Shown piece after piece: positions 6,171 to 12,754 of a DNA stretch of 14,790 nucleotides (positions are counted from its first letter, which is position 1; every line of letters starts with the position of its first letter). Both the position numbers and the translations under genes were made by a program. A model generated the notes under the pieces. The model was given only the letters and a program-made list of their open reading frames with translations. It was not told the origin of the DNA and ran no database searches. Origin of the DNA: JBDSLU01 sp039916225 (GTDB taxonomy: Bacteria > Acidobacteriota > Vicinamibacteria > Vicinamibacterales > Vicinamibacteraceae); assembly GCA_039916225.1 (NCBI GenBank), contig JBDSLU010000151.1:1-14790 (forward strand), read 5' to 3'.

Positions 6171-6779
6171 CTAGCGCTGTTCGATGACCAGTGCAACCCG
6201 TCGGTTGCGAGCGCGACCGTCGGGATTGTCGGTCCCGGAGACCGTCCGGTTCGGCTCGAGCGGTCGATCCTTGCCGTAGGCGCGGCTGTGCAAACGGTCG
6301 CGGGTGACACCGGCGCCTTCGAGGACGGCGATGACGGCCTGCGCTCGCGCCTCGCTCAGTGACTGGTTGTAGCGGCGCGAGCCGACGCCATCGGCGTGGC
6401 CTTCCACCGTGACCCGCCGACCGGCGAGCAGCGGCTCGACGAGCAGCGACGCGATCTCGGCGAGCTGGGTGCGGGCGCTGGCGTCGACGTCGGCCTGCCC
6501 GAACGCGAACAGGTACACCGTCGGCAGGTAGATGACGACGCCGGCGCCTTCTTCGCGCGCGTCGAGGCCGCGGCTCGTGAAAATCTTGACCAGATCGGGG
6601 TTGGAGATCGGCGGTGGCTGCGGCCCCGAGACCTCGCGCGAGGGGGGGCGCGGCACGCCGACCGGAGCCGGCGGCGCCGGGGCCGGCGCTTTGGCGGCGC
6701 ACGCGCCGAGGAGCATCGACGCGAGCAGGAGACGAGCGCCGACGCGGATCGCGCAGGTGCGGCCCATGGCGGCGGCCAT
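6171..6779 (-). CDS. OmpA/Pal-like peptidoglycan-binding lipoprotein
   Basis: The 202-residue product starts with a lipoprotein signal: basic residues, then LLLASMLLGAC with the lipobox cysteine at 27. A Pro/Ala-rich linker (APAPAPPAPVGVPRPP) and a region of about 35 residues lead to an OmpA C-terminal domain at roughly 90-200. Domain marks are a beta strand with FGQADVDASA, GHADGVGSRRYNQSLSEARA at 127-146, a YGKDRP turn and GRARNRRV at 188-195, which holds the arginine that contacts diaminopimelate. It would tether the outer membrane to peptidoglycan. The ATG at 6779 overlaps the upstream stop as TAATG, implying coupled translation; an in-frame ATG at 6767 is an alternative. It is the last gene of a four-gene operon and ends just before the repeat array. 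Confidence 0.9.
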   Translation of the reverse strand: MAAAMGRTCAIRVGARLLLASMLLGACAAKAPAPAPPAPVGVPRPPSREVSGPQPPPISNPDLVKIFTSRGLDAREEGAGVVIYLPTVYLFAFGQADVDASARTQLAEIASLLVEPLLAGRRVTVEGHADGVGSRRYNQSLSEARAQAVIAVLEGAGVTRDRLHSRAYGKDRPLEPNRTVSGTDNPDGRARNRRVALVIEQR

Positions 6780-6783
6780 TATA
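6778..6783 (-). promoter_or_regulatory. Consensus TATAAT overlapping the OmpA-like gene start
   Basis: On the minus strand an exact TATAAT covers the TAATG stop/start junction and ends 10 nt before the second in-frame ATG (6767). If active it would yield an almost leaderless mRNA beginning at the second ATG. The first ATG, which lies inside the box, would then serve only read-through transcripts. It may be coincidence. Confidence 0.3.
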
Positions 6784-7879
6784 GGCCGCCCTCGAGATGC
6801 CCGGCCGCCCAGCCGTCGAGCCCGCGCGCCAGCGCGTCCGGTGCGGCGAGATGCACGACGAGCCGATCGGTCTCGCCGATGGCGGCAAGTACGTCGGCGT
6901 CGGTTGGCGCCGCCGACACACCTCTTCGAGCCAGTTCGCCGGCGACGATGGTGAGGAGCGCCGCGACGTAGGCGAGCGCCGTGGCGAGGCCGCGCCCGTA
7001 GTGCAGCGGCCAGCAGGCGAGCAGCCGCGCGGCGAGGTAGCGGCGCAACAGCGGCGCCGATCCGCGCCACGCCGGAGCGACCGCGGCGATCGGCGGCGGC
7101 ACGGCCAGGCCGGGCGGCACCGCCGCGCGCGCGATCGCATCGAGCGCGGGATCGGGCTGCCACGTCACAACGTCGGCGGCGTGCGGCGCCGGCGTCCATC
7201 GCGCGATCCAGTCGGCCAACGCGCCATCGCGCCGTGTCCACGTTCTGGCGTGCGCCCGGAGCGCCGACAGATCGGCGAGCACGCCCTCCGGGGTCTCGGC
7301 GCGCGCGCAGGCGTCGAGCGCTTGCGTCTCCCACGCCGTCAGCGCGTCCCAGTCGAGCAGGCGCCGGGCGTCGATGGCCGGCGGCAGCGCGCGGCGGATG
7401 TCCAACCCCTCGAACGATGCGCCCGGTCGCGGGAGCGGCGCCACCACGAGCAGCGACGGGTCGGTGAGGCGATCGGCCGCCGATGGACAGACGTGCGATA
7501 GCGAGACGAACGTGCCGCGCGGATCGTGCACGGCGATCCACGGGAACTGGCGGCAGGCGGCCGGCTTGGCGTCGGCGCCGCCCCACGCGTGGAGGCCGCA
7601 GCCGCACGGGCCTTCACGGTGGAAGACGCAGCGGCCGCGCAGGAGCCCCAGCACCGTGCGTGTGCCTGATGGCAGGTCCGGCCGATCTCTCAGGCCGACG
7701 CCGTCGCGCGGGCGAAGCTCGCCGGCCGCGATGGCGCGGGTGAGGCGCGCATGGAGCGCGTCGTCGACCGGAATGTCCCAGTCGCTGGAGCAGCACACGC
7801 CACTGTGGCGGCAGGCGTAAGCGGCGTGGGCCAGCAGGCCACGCGCCGGCGCGGCGTCCGGGCGCTCAGACGTAGGCAC
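6779..7879 (-). CDS. YkgJ/FliB-like cysteine-cluster protein
   Basis: The 366-residue product carries a metal-binding cysteine set in its first third: C23, C29, C30 (CRHSGVCC), C84, C92, C94, C109 and C132. This resembles the YkgJ/UPF0153 zinc- or iron-binding cluster family. The protein is much longer than a simple YkgJ protein. The C-terminal half is helical, with LLRRYLAARLLACWPL followed by a long hydrophobic stretch and a TDADVLAAIGETDRLV segment. This layout is like lysine-N-methylase FliB proteins, which begin with a similar C-rich motif and end in such helices; that is an inference. The GTG at 7879 overlaps the kinase gene's end by 14 bp and is the only start that keeps the first cysteines. 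No flagellar gene is in view. Confidence 0.75.
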   Translation of the reverse strand: MPTSERPDAAPARGLLAHAAYACRHSGVCCSSDWDIPVDDALHARLTRAIAAGELRPRDGVGLRDRPDLPSGTRTVLGLLRGRCVFHREGPCGCGLHAWGGADAKPAACRQFPWIAVHDPRGTFVSLSHVCPSAADRLTDPSLLVVAPLPRPGASFEGLDIRRALPPAIDARRLLDWDALTAWETQALDACARAETPEGVLADLSALRAHARTWTRRDGALADWIARWTPAPHAADVVTWQPDPALDAIARAAVPPGLAVPPPIAAVAPAWRGSAPLLRRYLAARLLACWPLHYGRGLATALAYVAALLTIVAGELARRGVSAAPTDADVLAAIGETDRLVVHLAAPDALARGLDGWAAGHLEGGL

Positions 7880-8732
7880 GCATCGCGGCCTCGGCCGCGT
7901 CGACGTACGAGCCGCGGAACAGGACGGTGTGCACCAGCAGCGGATAGACCTGCCACAACCGCGTCCGTTTCTGCCAACCGGGCGCCAGCGGCGTCCGCGC
8001 CTCGTAGGCGGCGACGACGCGCGGCGACAGGCCGCCGAACAGCGCCAGCATCGACAGGTCGACCTCGCGGTGCCCGCCGTAGACCGCCGGATCGATGACG
8101 ACCGGCTGGCCGCGGCTGTCGGTGATGACGTTGCCGCTCCACAGATCGCCGTGGAGGCGGGCCGGAGGCTCGGACGGCCCGGCGAGCTCGGGCAGGCGAG
8201 TCGCGAACTGCTCGGCGAGCGCGCTCCACGACGCCGGTGCGACGCCGCCATCGACGGCGCGACGCACCAGCGGCAGGACCCGCTCCTCGCCGTAGAACGC
8301 CGCCCAGGTGTCGCGCGTCCGGTTCGACTGGGGCAGCGATCCGATCCAGTTGTCCTCGCCGTAGCCGAAGGCCGGCGCACCAGCCGCGTGCAGCGAGGCC
8401 AGGCCGTCGCCGAGCTGGTCGTCGAAGTCGAGCGCCGGGGCGGTGCGGGCCATGTGTTCCAGGGCGAGGAACGCCATCGCGTCGTCGGGGCCGGATTCGG
8501 CGATCACCTTGGGAACCCGCAACGCCCGCGCGCCCGCCAGCCAGCGCAAGCCGTCGGCCTCGGTGCGATAGGCGTCCCCGGTGGCTCCGGCACGGGTCTT
8601 GAGGAACACGCGCCGGCCGCCGGCCCACCGCGCCTCGTAGGCGTCGTTGATGTCGCCGCCCGCGACCCGGGTGAGGGTGGGTTCCGGGCTGCCCAGTCGC
8701 GCCGTCACGACGGCGAGCAGCGCCGCGTTCAC
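7866..8732 (-). CDS. Fructosamine/ketosamine 3-kinase family protein
   Basis: The 288-residue product is a full-length member of the fructosamine-3-kinase family, which phosphorylates sugar-amine (ketoamine) adducts on proteins or free amines so that they fall apart. Visible marks are a GGDIN nucleotide loop (25-29), the VFLKT lysine K45 with E58, the catalytic loop LHGDLWSGN (193-201, with D196 as base) and the metal-binding VVIDPAVYGGHREVDLSML (211-229, D214). Bacterial members often act on ribulosamines or erythrulosamines rather than fructosamines. The GTG start at 8732 overlaps the phosphatase stop as GTGA. The adjacent phosphatase is a known kind of partner for this family and supports a deglycation role. 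Substrate specificity is not readable from sequence. Confidence 0.93.
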   Translation of the reverse strand: MNAALLAVVTARLGSPEPTLTRVAGGDINDAYEARWAGGRRVFLKTRAGATGDAYRTEADGLRWLAGARALRVPKVIAESGPDDAMAFLALEHMARTAPALDFDDQLGDGLASLHAAGAPAFGYGEDNWIGSLPQSNRTRDTWAAFYGEERVLPLVRRAVDGGVAPASWSALAEQFATRLPELAGPSEPPARLHGDLWSGNVITDSRGQPVVIDPAVYGGHREVDLSMLALFGGLSPRVVAAYEARTPLAPGWQKRTRLWQVYPLLVHTVLFRGSYVDAAEAAMRAYV

Positions 8733-9229
8733 GGCGCGACCCCCAGCCGCTCGCGCACCTGCGCCAGCAAGCCGCGGCAGCCGGCCTCGCAGATATTGAA
8801 CACCTCGTCGAAGCCGTCGGCGCCGCCGTAATACGGATCCGGCACCGCCGCGTCGGGCAGCGAGTCGGCATCGAAGGCGCGGAAGTTGTGGACGCGGTCC
8901 CGCTCGTCGTCGGTGCGGGCCATGCGGCGCAGCGTATCGAGCACGCGCGTGTCCATCGACAGGATGTAGTCGATGCGGGCGAAGTCGACGCGCTCGAACC
9001 GGCACGCCGTGCCGTCGAGGATGACCCCGCGACGCGTCGCCGCGGCGCGCGCGCGGCCATCGGCCGGCTCGCCGGTGTGCCAGTCGCCGGTGCCGCGACT
9101 CTCGATCGCGATCCGATCCTCGAGCCCGGCGTCGCGCACGAGCTTCTTGAAGATGCCTTCGGCGGTCGGTGATCGGCAGATGTTGCCGAGGCAGACGAAG
9201 CACACGGCGACCGCGACGGTCGAGGTCAT
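8729..9229 (-). CDS. Low-molecular-weight protein-tyrosine-phosphatase family protein
   Basis: The 166-residue product has the complete phosphatase signature near the N-terminus: CLGNICRSP, with nucleophile C13 and phosphate-binding R19 (CX5R), followed by S20. The general acid is D131 in DPYYGG, and the intervening GTGDWHTGEPAD loop is typical of the family. Substrates may be phosphotyrosine in proteins or, given the kinase gene that overlaps it, sugar-amine 5-phosphates; some LMW-PTPs are reported to act as ribulosamine-5-phosphatases. The ATG at 9229 has no Shine-Dalgarno but lies 7 nt after TATACT, suggesting leaderless initiation. It is the first gene of a four-gene operon with stop/start overlaps, divergent from the coiled-coil gene at 9262. 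Confidence 0.95.
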   Translation of the reverse strand: MTSTVAVAVCFVCLGNICRSPTAEGIFKKLVRDAGLEDRIAIESRGTGDWHTGEPADGRARAAATRRGVILDGTACRFERVDFARIDYILSMDTRVLDTLRRMARTDDERDRVHNFRAFDADSLPDAAVPDPYYGGADGFDEVFNICEAGCRGLLAQVRERLGVAP

Positions 9230-9236
9230 GGGCGGG

Positions 9237-9242
9237 AGTATA
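9237..9242 (-). promoter_or_regulatory. -10 box TATACT for the phosphatase operon
   Basis: TATACT on the minus strand ends 7 nt before the ATG at 9229, so the mRNA would start at or near the A of the start codon. No -35 hexamer is recognisable. It is the left arm of the inverted repeat AGTATA-N7-TATACT. Confidence 0.6.
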
Positions 9243-9249
9243 CCGTCGC

Positions 9250-9255
9250 TATACT
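9250..9255 (+). promoter_or_regulatory. -10 box TATACT for the coiled-coil gene
   Basis: TATACT ends 6 nt before the GTG at 9262 and no Shine-Dalgarno precedes that GTG, which fits a leaderless transcript. It is the right arm of the inverted repeat shared with the divergent promoter at 9237-9242. No -35 hexamer is recognisable. Confidence 0.6.
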
Positions 9256-9261
9256 GCTGTC

Positions 9262-10170
9262 GTGGCCGATGCGCGCTTCCTCGATCTGCATGGCGAAGTC
9301 GACAAGCTGTACCAGGCGCCGCTGGCCGGTTTCACGGCGGCGCGCAACGCGCTCGTGGCGCGCATCAAGGCGGCGCACGGCGCCGATGCCGCGGCGCACG
9401 TCAAGGCGCTGGCCAAGCCGTCGATCACGGCGTGGACCCTGAACCAGCTGTACTGGCGGCACCAGGCCGAGTTCATGGCGCTGCTCATGGCCGGCGACGG
9501 CCTCCGACTGGCCCAGCAACAACGGCTGGGCGGCGCCGATGTGGATGTCGCCCCGTCGACCCGGGCGCGGCAGACGGCGCTGGACACGCTGCTCGCCCTG
9601 GCCACCGACATCCTCAAGGAGGGCGGTCACGCACCATCGCCGGACATGCGCCAGCGCCTGCTCGGATCGCTGGACGCGCTGGCCGCCTACGGCACCGGCT
9701 CGCTGGCGCCGCGCGCCGGCCGGCTGACCGAGGACGTGCCGGCTCCCGGCTTCGCCGCGCTGGCCGGCCTGGCGTCGCCGAGCCAGGAAACGGAGGGCAC
9801 GGACGCGGAGCCCGGTGTCGCCGCCGTTGTCAGGAAGCCGGCGCTGGCTCCGGTGACACTCAGTGTGGTGGCCCGCCGCTCGCGCGAGAAGGCGCAGGCG
9901 GCGGTGGCCCAGGCAGCGGCCGCGCTCGACACGGCCCGGGCCGAGGCCGACCGCGCCGCCGAGGCGCTGGCCAAGGCCGAAGCCGGGTGGCAGGCGGCCA
10001 GTGATGGGCTGCTCGCGGCTCAGAAGGCCGTGGGCGTTGCCACCACCGGCGAGCAGACCGCACGGGCCGATCGGGACGAGCGGCGACGCGACAGCACGCG
10101 CGCCGGCATCGGCGTCCGCGATGCCGAGAAGCGGCTCGATCAGGTCCGCCGCAGCTTCGACCAGGGGTGA
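9262..10170 (+). CDS. Conserved Ala-rich coiled-coil protein of unknown function
   Basis: The 302-residue product has no signal peptide or membrane segment. Its N-terminal half has a pattern I recognise from unnamed proteins of Actinomycetota and Acidobacteriota: FTAARNALVARIKAAHG (18-34), then VKALAKPSITAWTLNQLYW (44-62). Residues about 205-300 are dense in Ala, Glu, Arg and Lys with heptad-like spacing (REKAQAAVAQAAAALDTARAEADRAAEALAKAEAGW) and should form a long coiled coil. A flexible Pro/Gly/Ala region joins the two. No catalytic motif is seen; a structural or scaffolding role is a guess. The GTG at 9262 is preferred because a TATACT box ends 6 nt before it. An upstream in-frame ATG at 9169 would read through the divergent phosphatase gene. 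Confidence 0.75.
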   Translation: MADARFLDLHGEVDKLYQAPLAGFTAARNALVARIKAAHGADAAAHVKALAKPSITAWTLNQLYWRHQAEFMALLMAGDGLRLAQQQRLGGADVDVAPSTRARQTALDTLLALATDILKEGGHAPSPDMRQRLLGSLDALAAYGTGSLAPRAGRLTEDVPAPGFAALAGLASPSQETEGTDAEPGVAAVVRKPALAPVTLSVVARRSREKAQAAVAQAAAALDTARAEADRAAEALAKAEAGWQAASDGLLAAQKAVGVATTGEQTARADRDERRRDSTRAGIGVRDAEKRLDQVRRSFDQG

Positions 10171-10193
10171 GCCTCGCGTCCCGGCTCGGTCGG

Positions 10194-10222
10194 GCGACAC
10201 TTTCGTCGGAGGCTGTTAGACT
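10194..10222 (+). promoter_or_regulatory. Probable sigma-70 promoter of glnS
   Basis: GCGACA (10194-10199, four of six to TTGACA) and TAGACT (10217-10222, four of six to TATAAT) are separated by exactly 17 bp. The predicted start near 10229 gives a leader of about 50 nt containing the glnS Shine-Dalgarno. No tRNA-like or T-box structure is evident in this short leader. Confidence 0.5.
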
Positions 10223-10262
10223 GATGGGCCGAGGCGAGGTCTGGAGCCCCGCCGATCGGCAC

Positions 10263-10269
10263 AGGAGAG
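10263..10269 (+). promoter_or_regulatory. Shine-Dalgarno AGGAGAG for glnS
   Basis: AGGAGAG lies 10 nt before the GTG at 10280 and supports that start. It also shows that this organism uses classical ribosome binding sites beside the leaderless-looking starts nearby. Confidence 0.7.
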
Positions 10270-10279
10270 CTCTACCCAG

Positions 10280-11962
10280 GTGACCACGACCGGCGGCGCG
10301 CCCGAATCCCTCGATTTCATCCGCACGATCGTCACGGAAGACGTCCGAACGTCGCGCCACGCCGGCCGCGTCGCGACGCGCTTTCCGCCGGAGCCGAACG
10401 GCTATTTGCACATCGGCCACGCCAAGTCGATCTGCCTGAACTTCGGGGTCGCCCAGGAGTTCTCCGGCACCTGCAACCTGCGCTTCGACGACACCAACCC
10501 GGCCAAGGAAGACGTCGAGTACGTCGACTCGATCAAGACGGACGTGCGCTGGCTCGGCTTCGACTGGACCGACCTGTTCTACGCCTCGGACTACTTCGAG
10601 GCGCTCTACGGCTACGCCCAGCAGTTGATTGGGTCGGGCCTGGCCTACGTCGACGGCCTGACGCCCGACGAGATCCGCGAGTATCGCGGCACGCTGACCG
10701 AGCCCGGCAAGAACAGCCCGTACCGCGATCGGCCGGCGTCCGAGAACCTCGACCTGTTCGCGCGGATGCGTGCCGGCGAGTTCGACGACGGGTCGCTGGT
10801 GCTCCGCGCCAAGATCGACATGGCGTCGCCGAACATCAACATGCGCGACCCGGTGCTGTACCGCGTGCGGCGGATCCACCACCAGCGGACCAACGACGCC
10901 TGGCCGATCTATCCGACCTACGATTACGCGCACCCGATCTCGGACGCCATCGAGCACATCACGCACTCGTTGTGCACGCTCGAGTTCGAGGATCACCGGC
11001 CGCTCTACGACTGGCTGCTCGCCAACCTGCCGGTGCCGTCCAAGCCGCAGCAGATCGAGTTCGCGCGCCTGAACCTCACCTACACGGTGATGAGCAAGCG
11101 CAAGCTGTTGCAGCTGGTCGTCGAGAAGCACGTCGATGGCTGGGACGATCCGCGCATGCCGACGATCGTCGGCCTGCGGCGGCGCGGCTTCACCCCCGAG
11201 GCGCTGCGCGATTTTTGCGAGCGCGTGGGCGTCGCCAAGAAGGAAAGCATCATCGACGTCGCCCTCCTCGAGCACTGCGTGCGTGAGGATCTGAACCGGC
11301 GCGCGCCGCGGGTGCTGGCGGTGCTGCGGCCGCTCAAGGTGATCATCGAAAACCTGCCCGAGGGCGAGGTCGAGCATCTCGAGGCGGTCAACAACCCCGA
11401 GGACCCGGCCGCGGGCACGCGCGCGATCCCGTTCACGCGCGAGATCTACATCGAGCAGGACGACTTCCGCGAGGATCCGCCCAAGAAGTACTTCCGCCTG
11501 AGCCCGGGCAAGGAAGTGCGGCTGCGCTACGGCTACTTCATCAAGTGCGTCGGGGTCGACAAGGCCGCGGACGGTACCATCACCGCCCTGCGCTGCACTT
11601 ACGATCCCGACTCGAAGGGCGCCGGCGCCGACACCAAGCGCGTCCAGGCCACGATTCACTGGGTGTCCGCCGCGCATGGCCGGGCGGCCGAAGTGCGGCT
11701 CTACGATCGCCTCTTCACGAGCGAGCGTCCTGGCGCTGGCGACACCGACTTCCTCACCGAGATCAACCCGAACGCGCTGGAGATCCTGCGCGAGTGCGTG
11801 GTCGAGCCGAGCCTCGCGGGCGCCGCCGCGGAGACGCGCTTCCAGTTCGAGCGGCTCGGCTACTTCGTGGTCGATCGCAGGTCGAGCCAGGATCGCCTGG
11901 TCTTCAACCGCACGGTCACACTCCGGGATCAGTGGGCGAAGATCGCCAAACAGAAGCCATAG
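10280..11962 (+). CDS. glnS: Glutaminyl-tRNA synthetase
   Basis: This class I synthetase charges tRNA-Gln with glutamine in the cytosol. The 560-residue product is close to the E. coli enzyme (about 554). The Rossmann domain has PPEPNGYLHIGHAKS (36-50, HIGH at 44-47) and LRFDDTNPAKE, a GlnRS/GluRS-type block. The KMSKS loop reads VMSKR at 270-274, as in E. coli GlnRS. Residues from about 340 form the two beta-barrels that read the anticodon; RVQATIHWVSA and the GYFVVDRRSS segment near the end fit them. GlnRS, not non-discriminating GluRS, is indicated by this C-terminal domain. Its presence suggests direct charging of tRNA-Gln. It has its own promoter and is convergent with the GT2 gene, whose stop is 27 bp away. 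Confidence 0.97.
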   Translation: MTTTGGAPESLDFIRTIVTEDVRTSRHAGRVATRFPPEPNGYLHIGHAKSICLNFGVAQEFSGTCNLRFDDTNPAKEDVEYVDSIKTDVRWLGFDWTDLFYASDYFEALYGYAQQLIGSGLAYVDGLTPDEIREYRGTLTEPGKNSPYRDRPASENLDLFARMRAGEFDDGSLVLRAKIDMASPNINMRDPVLYRVRRIHHQRTNDAWPIYPTYDYAHPISDAIEHITHSLCTLEFEDHRPLYDWLLANLPVPSKPQQIEFARLNLTYTVMSKRKLLQLVVEKHVDGWDDPRMPTIVGLRRRGFTPEALRDFCERVGVAKKESIIDVALLEHCVREDLNRRAPRVLAVLRPLKVIIENLPEGEVEHLEAVNNPEDPAAGTRAIPFTREIYIEQDDFREDPPKKYFRLSPGKEVRLRYGYFIKCVGVDKAADGTITALRCTYDPDSKGAGADTKRVQATIHWVSAAHGRAAEVRLYDRLFTSERPGAGDTDFLTEINPNALEILRECVVEPSLAGAAAETRFQFERLGYFVVDRRSSQDRLVFNRTVTLRDQWAKIAKQKP

Positions 11963-11989
11963 ACGCCTGCGGCGGTGTCCCGTGGCCGC

Positions 11990-12754
11990 TCAGACTCGCC
12001 GTCGGTATGCGCCAGCGAGACGGCGGCCGACCAGGGCGAGGACATCCGCCACCATCCTCGACCCATCTCTGAGCAACCTGACGCTGGTCCGCCCGGATTC
12101 GTAGCGCACGGCGACCGGGATCTCGAGGACCCGTAAATCGAAGGCGCCGGCCAGCAGCCAGACTTCGAGATCGAAGGCGAACCGGAACGTGCGTACGTGC
12201 GGCATCAGCCTCCGGAACGCGTCCGCCCGGAACGCCTTGAGACCGCACTGCGTGTCCTGCACCGTCAGCCCCAGCGTCAGCCGGACGAGCCGGTTGAACA
12301 GCCACCCGAGCCCGTGGCGGCGATACAAGAACCCGAACAGTCGAACCGGCACGGTATAGGTGGAGTCGGCGTGCCGGCGGTTCCCGACCGCCATGTCGGC
12401 ATCGTCGAGCGCGGCCGCGGCTCGTCGAATCTCCTCGTCGCGATAGGCGAGATCGGCGTCGACGATGACGATGCGGTCTCCGGCGACCAGATCGGCGGCG
12501 GCAGCGACGGCGCGGCCCTTGCCGGCGTTCTGCGGCAGCACGATCACGGTCGTCGCCCCATTCTGGCGCGCGAACGCCCGGGCCACCGATGCCGTCTCAT
12601 CCCGGCTGCCATCGTCGACCACGACGATGGCCGCATCGGGGAACCAGCACGCCAGCCGATGCAGCGTCTGCGTGAGGACCGCCGCTTCCTCGAAGCAAGG
12701 CACGACCAGCGTCACCGCAGGCCCGAGCGGTGGCCGGACGCCGTCCAGGTTCAC
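11990..12754 (-). CDS. GT2 glycosyltransferase, polyprenyl-phosphate sugar synthase type
   Basis: The 254-residue product is a GT-A-fold family 2 transferase. It shows a VTLVVPCFEE strand (14-23), DDGS at 47-50, an N-A-G-K-G-R loop at 76-81, IVDADL (97-102, the DxD metal site) and QDTQCGLKAF at 166-175. The last motif marks the dolichyl/undecaprenyl-phosphate mannose or glucose synthase subgroup, which moves a sugar from a nucleotide donor to a lipid phosphate at the inner face of the membrane. There is no C-terminal membrane pair, so it would sit peripherally on the membrane. The GTG start at 12754 overlaps the YfhO-like stop as GTGA; the longer frame upstream only shadows that gene. Product sugar and lipid cannot be told from sequence. 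Confidence 0.92.
   Translation of the reverse strand: MNLDGVRPPLGPAVTLVVPCFEEAAVLTQTLHRLACWFPDAAIVVVDDGSRDETASVARAFARQNGATTVIVLPQNAGKGRAVAAAADLVAGDRIVIVDADLAYRDEEIRRAAAALDDADMAVGNRRHADSTYTVPVRLFGFLYRRHGLGWLFNRLVRLTLGLTVQDTQCGLKAFRADAFRRLMPHVRTFRFAFDLEVWLLAGAFDLRVLEIPVAVRYESGRTSVRLLRDGSRMVADVLALVGRRLAGAYRRRV

Noticed and set aside
6081..6187. Peptides such as QLPIANFQL and GNWSLGIG read from the 6054-6150 region
   Set aside because: They are translations of the 14-bp repeats and recur as spurious ORFs in many genomes; both neighbouring genes end before this region.
8733..9203. Long N-terminal extension of the fructosamine-kinase frame to 9203
   Set aside because: It overlaps the phosphatase gene out of frame; the GTGA junction at 8729-8732 and the family's usual length support the GTG at 8732.
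9860..11677. A 605-codon open frame on the minus strand
   Set aside because: It is antisense to glnS and to the end of the coiled-coil gene, whose codon structure and motifs are clear; its product is a low-information Arg/Val/Asp/Leu-rich string.
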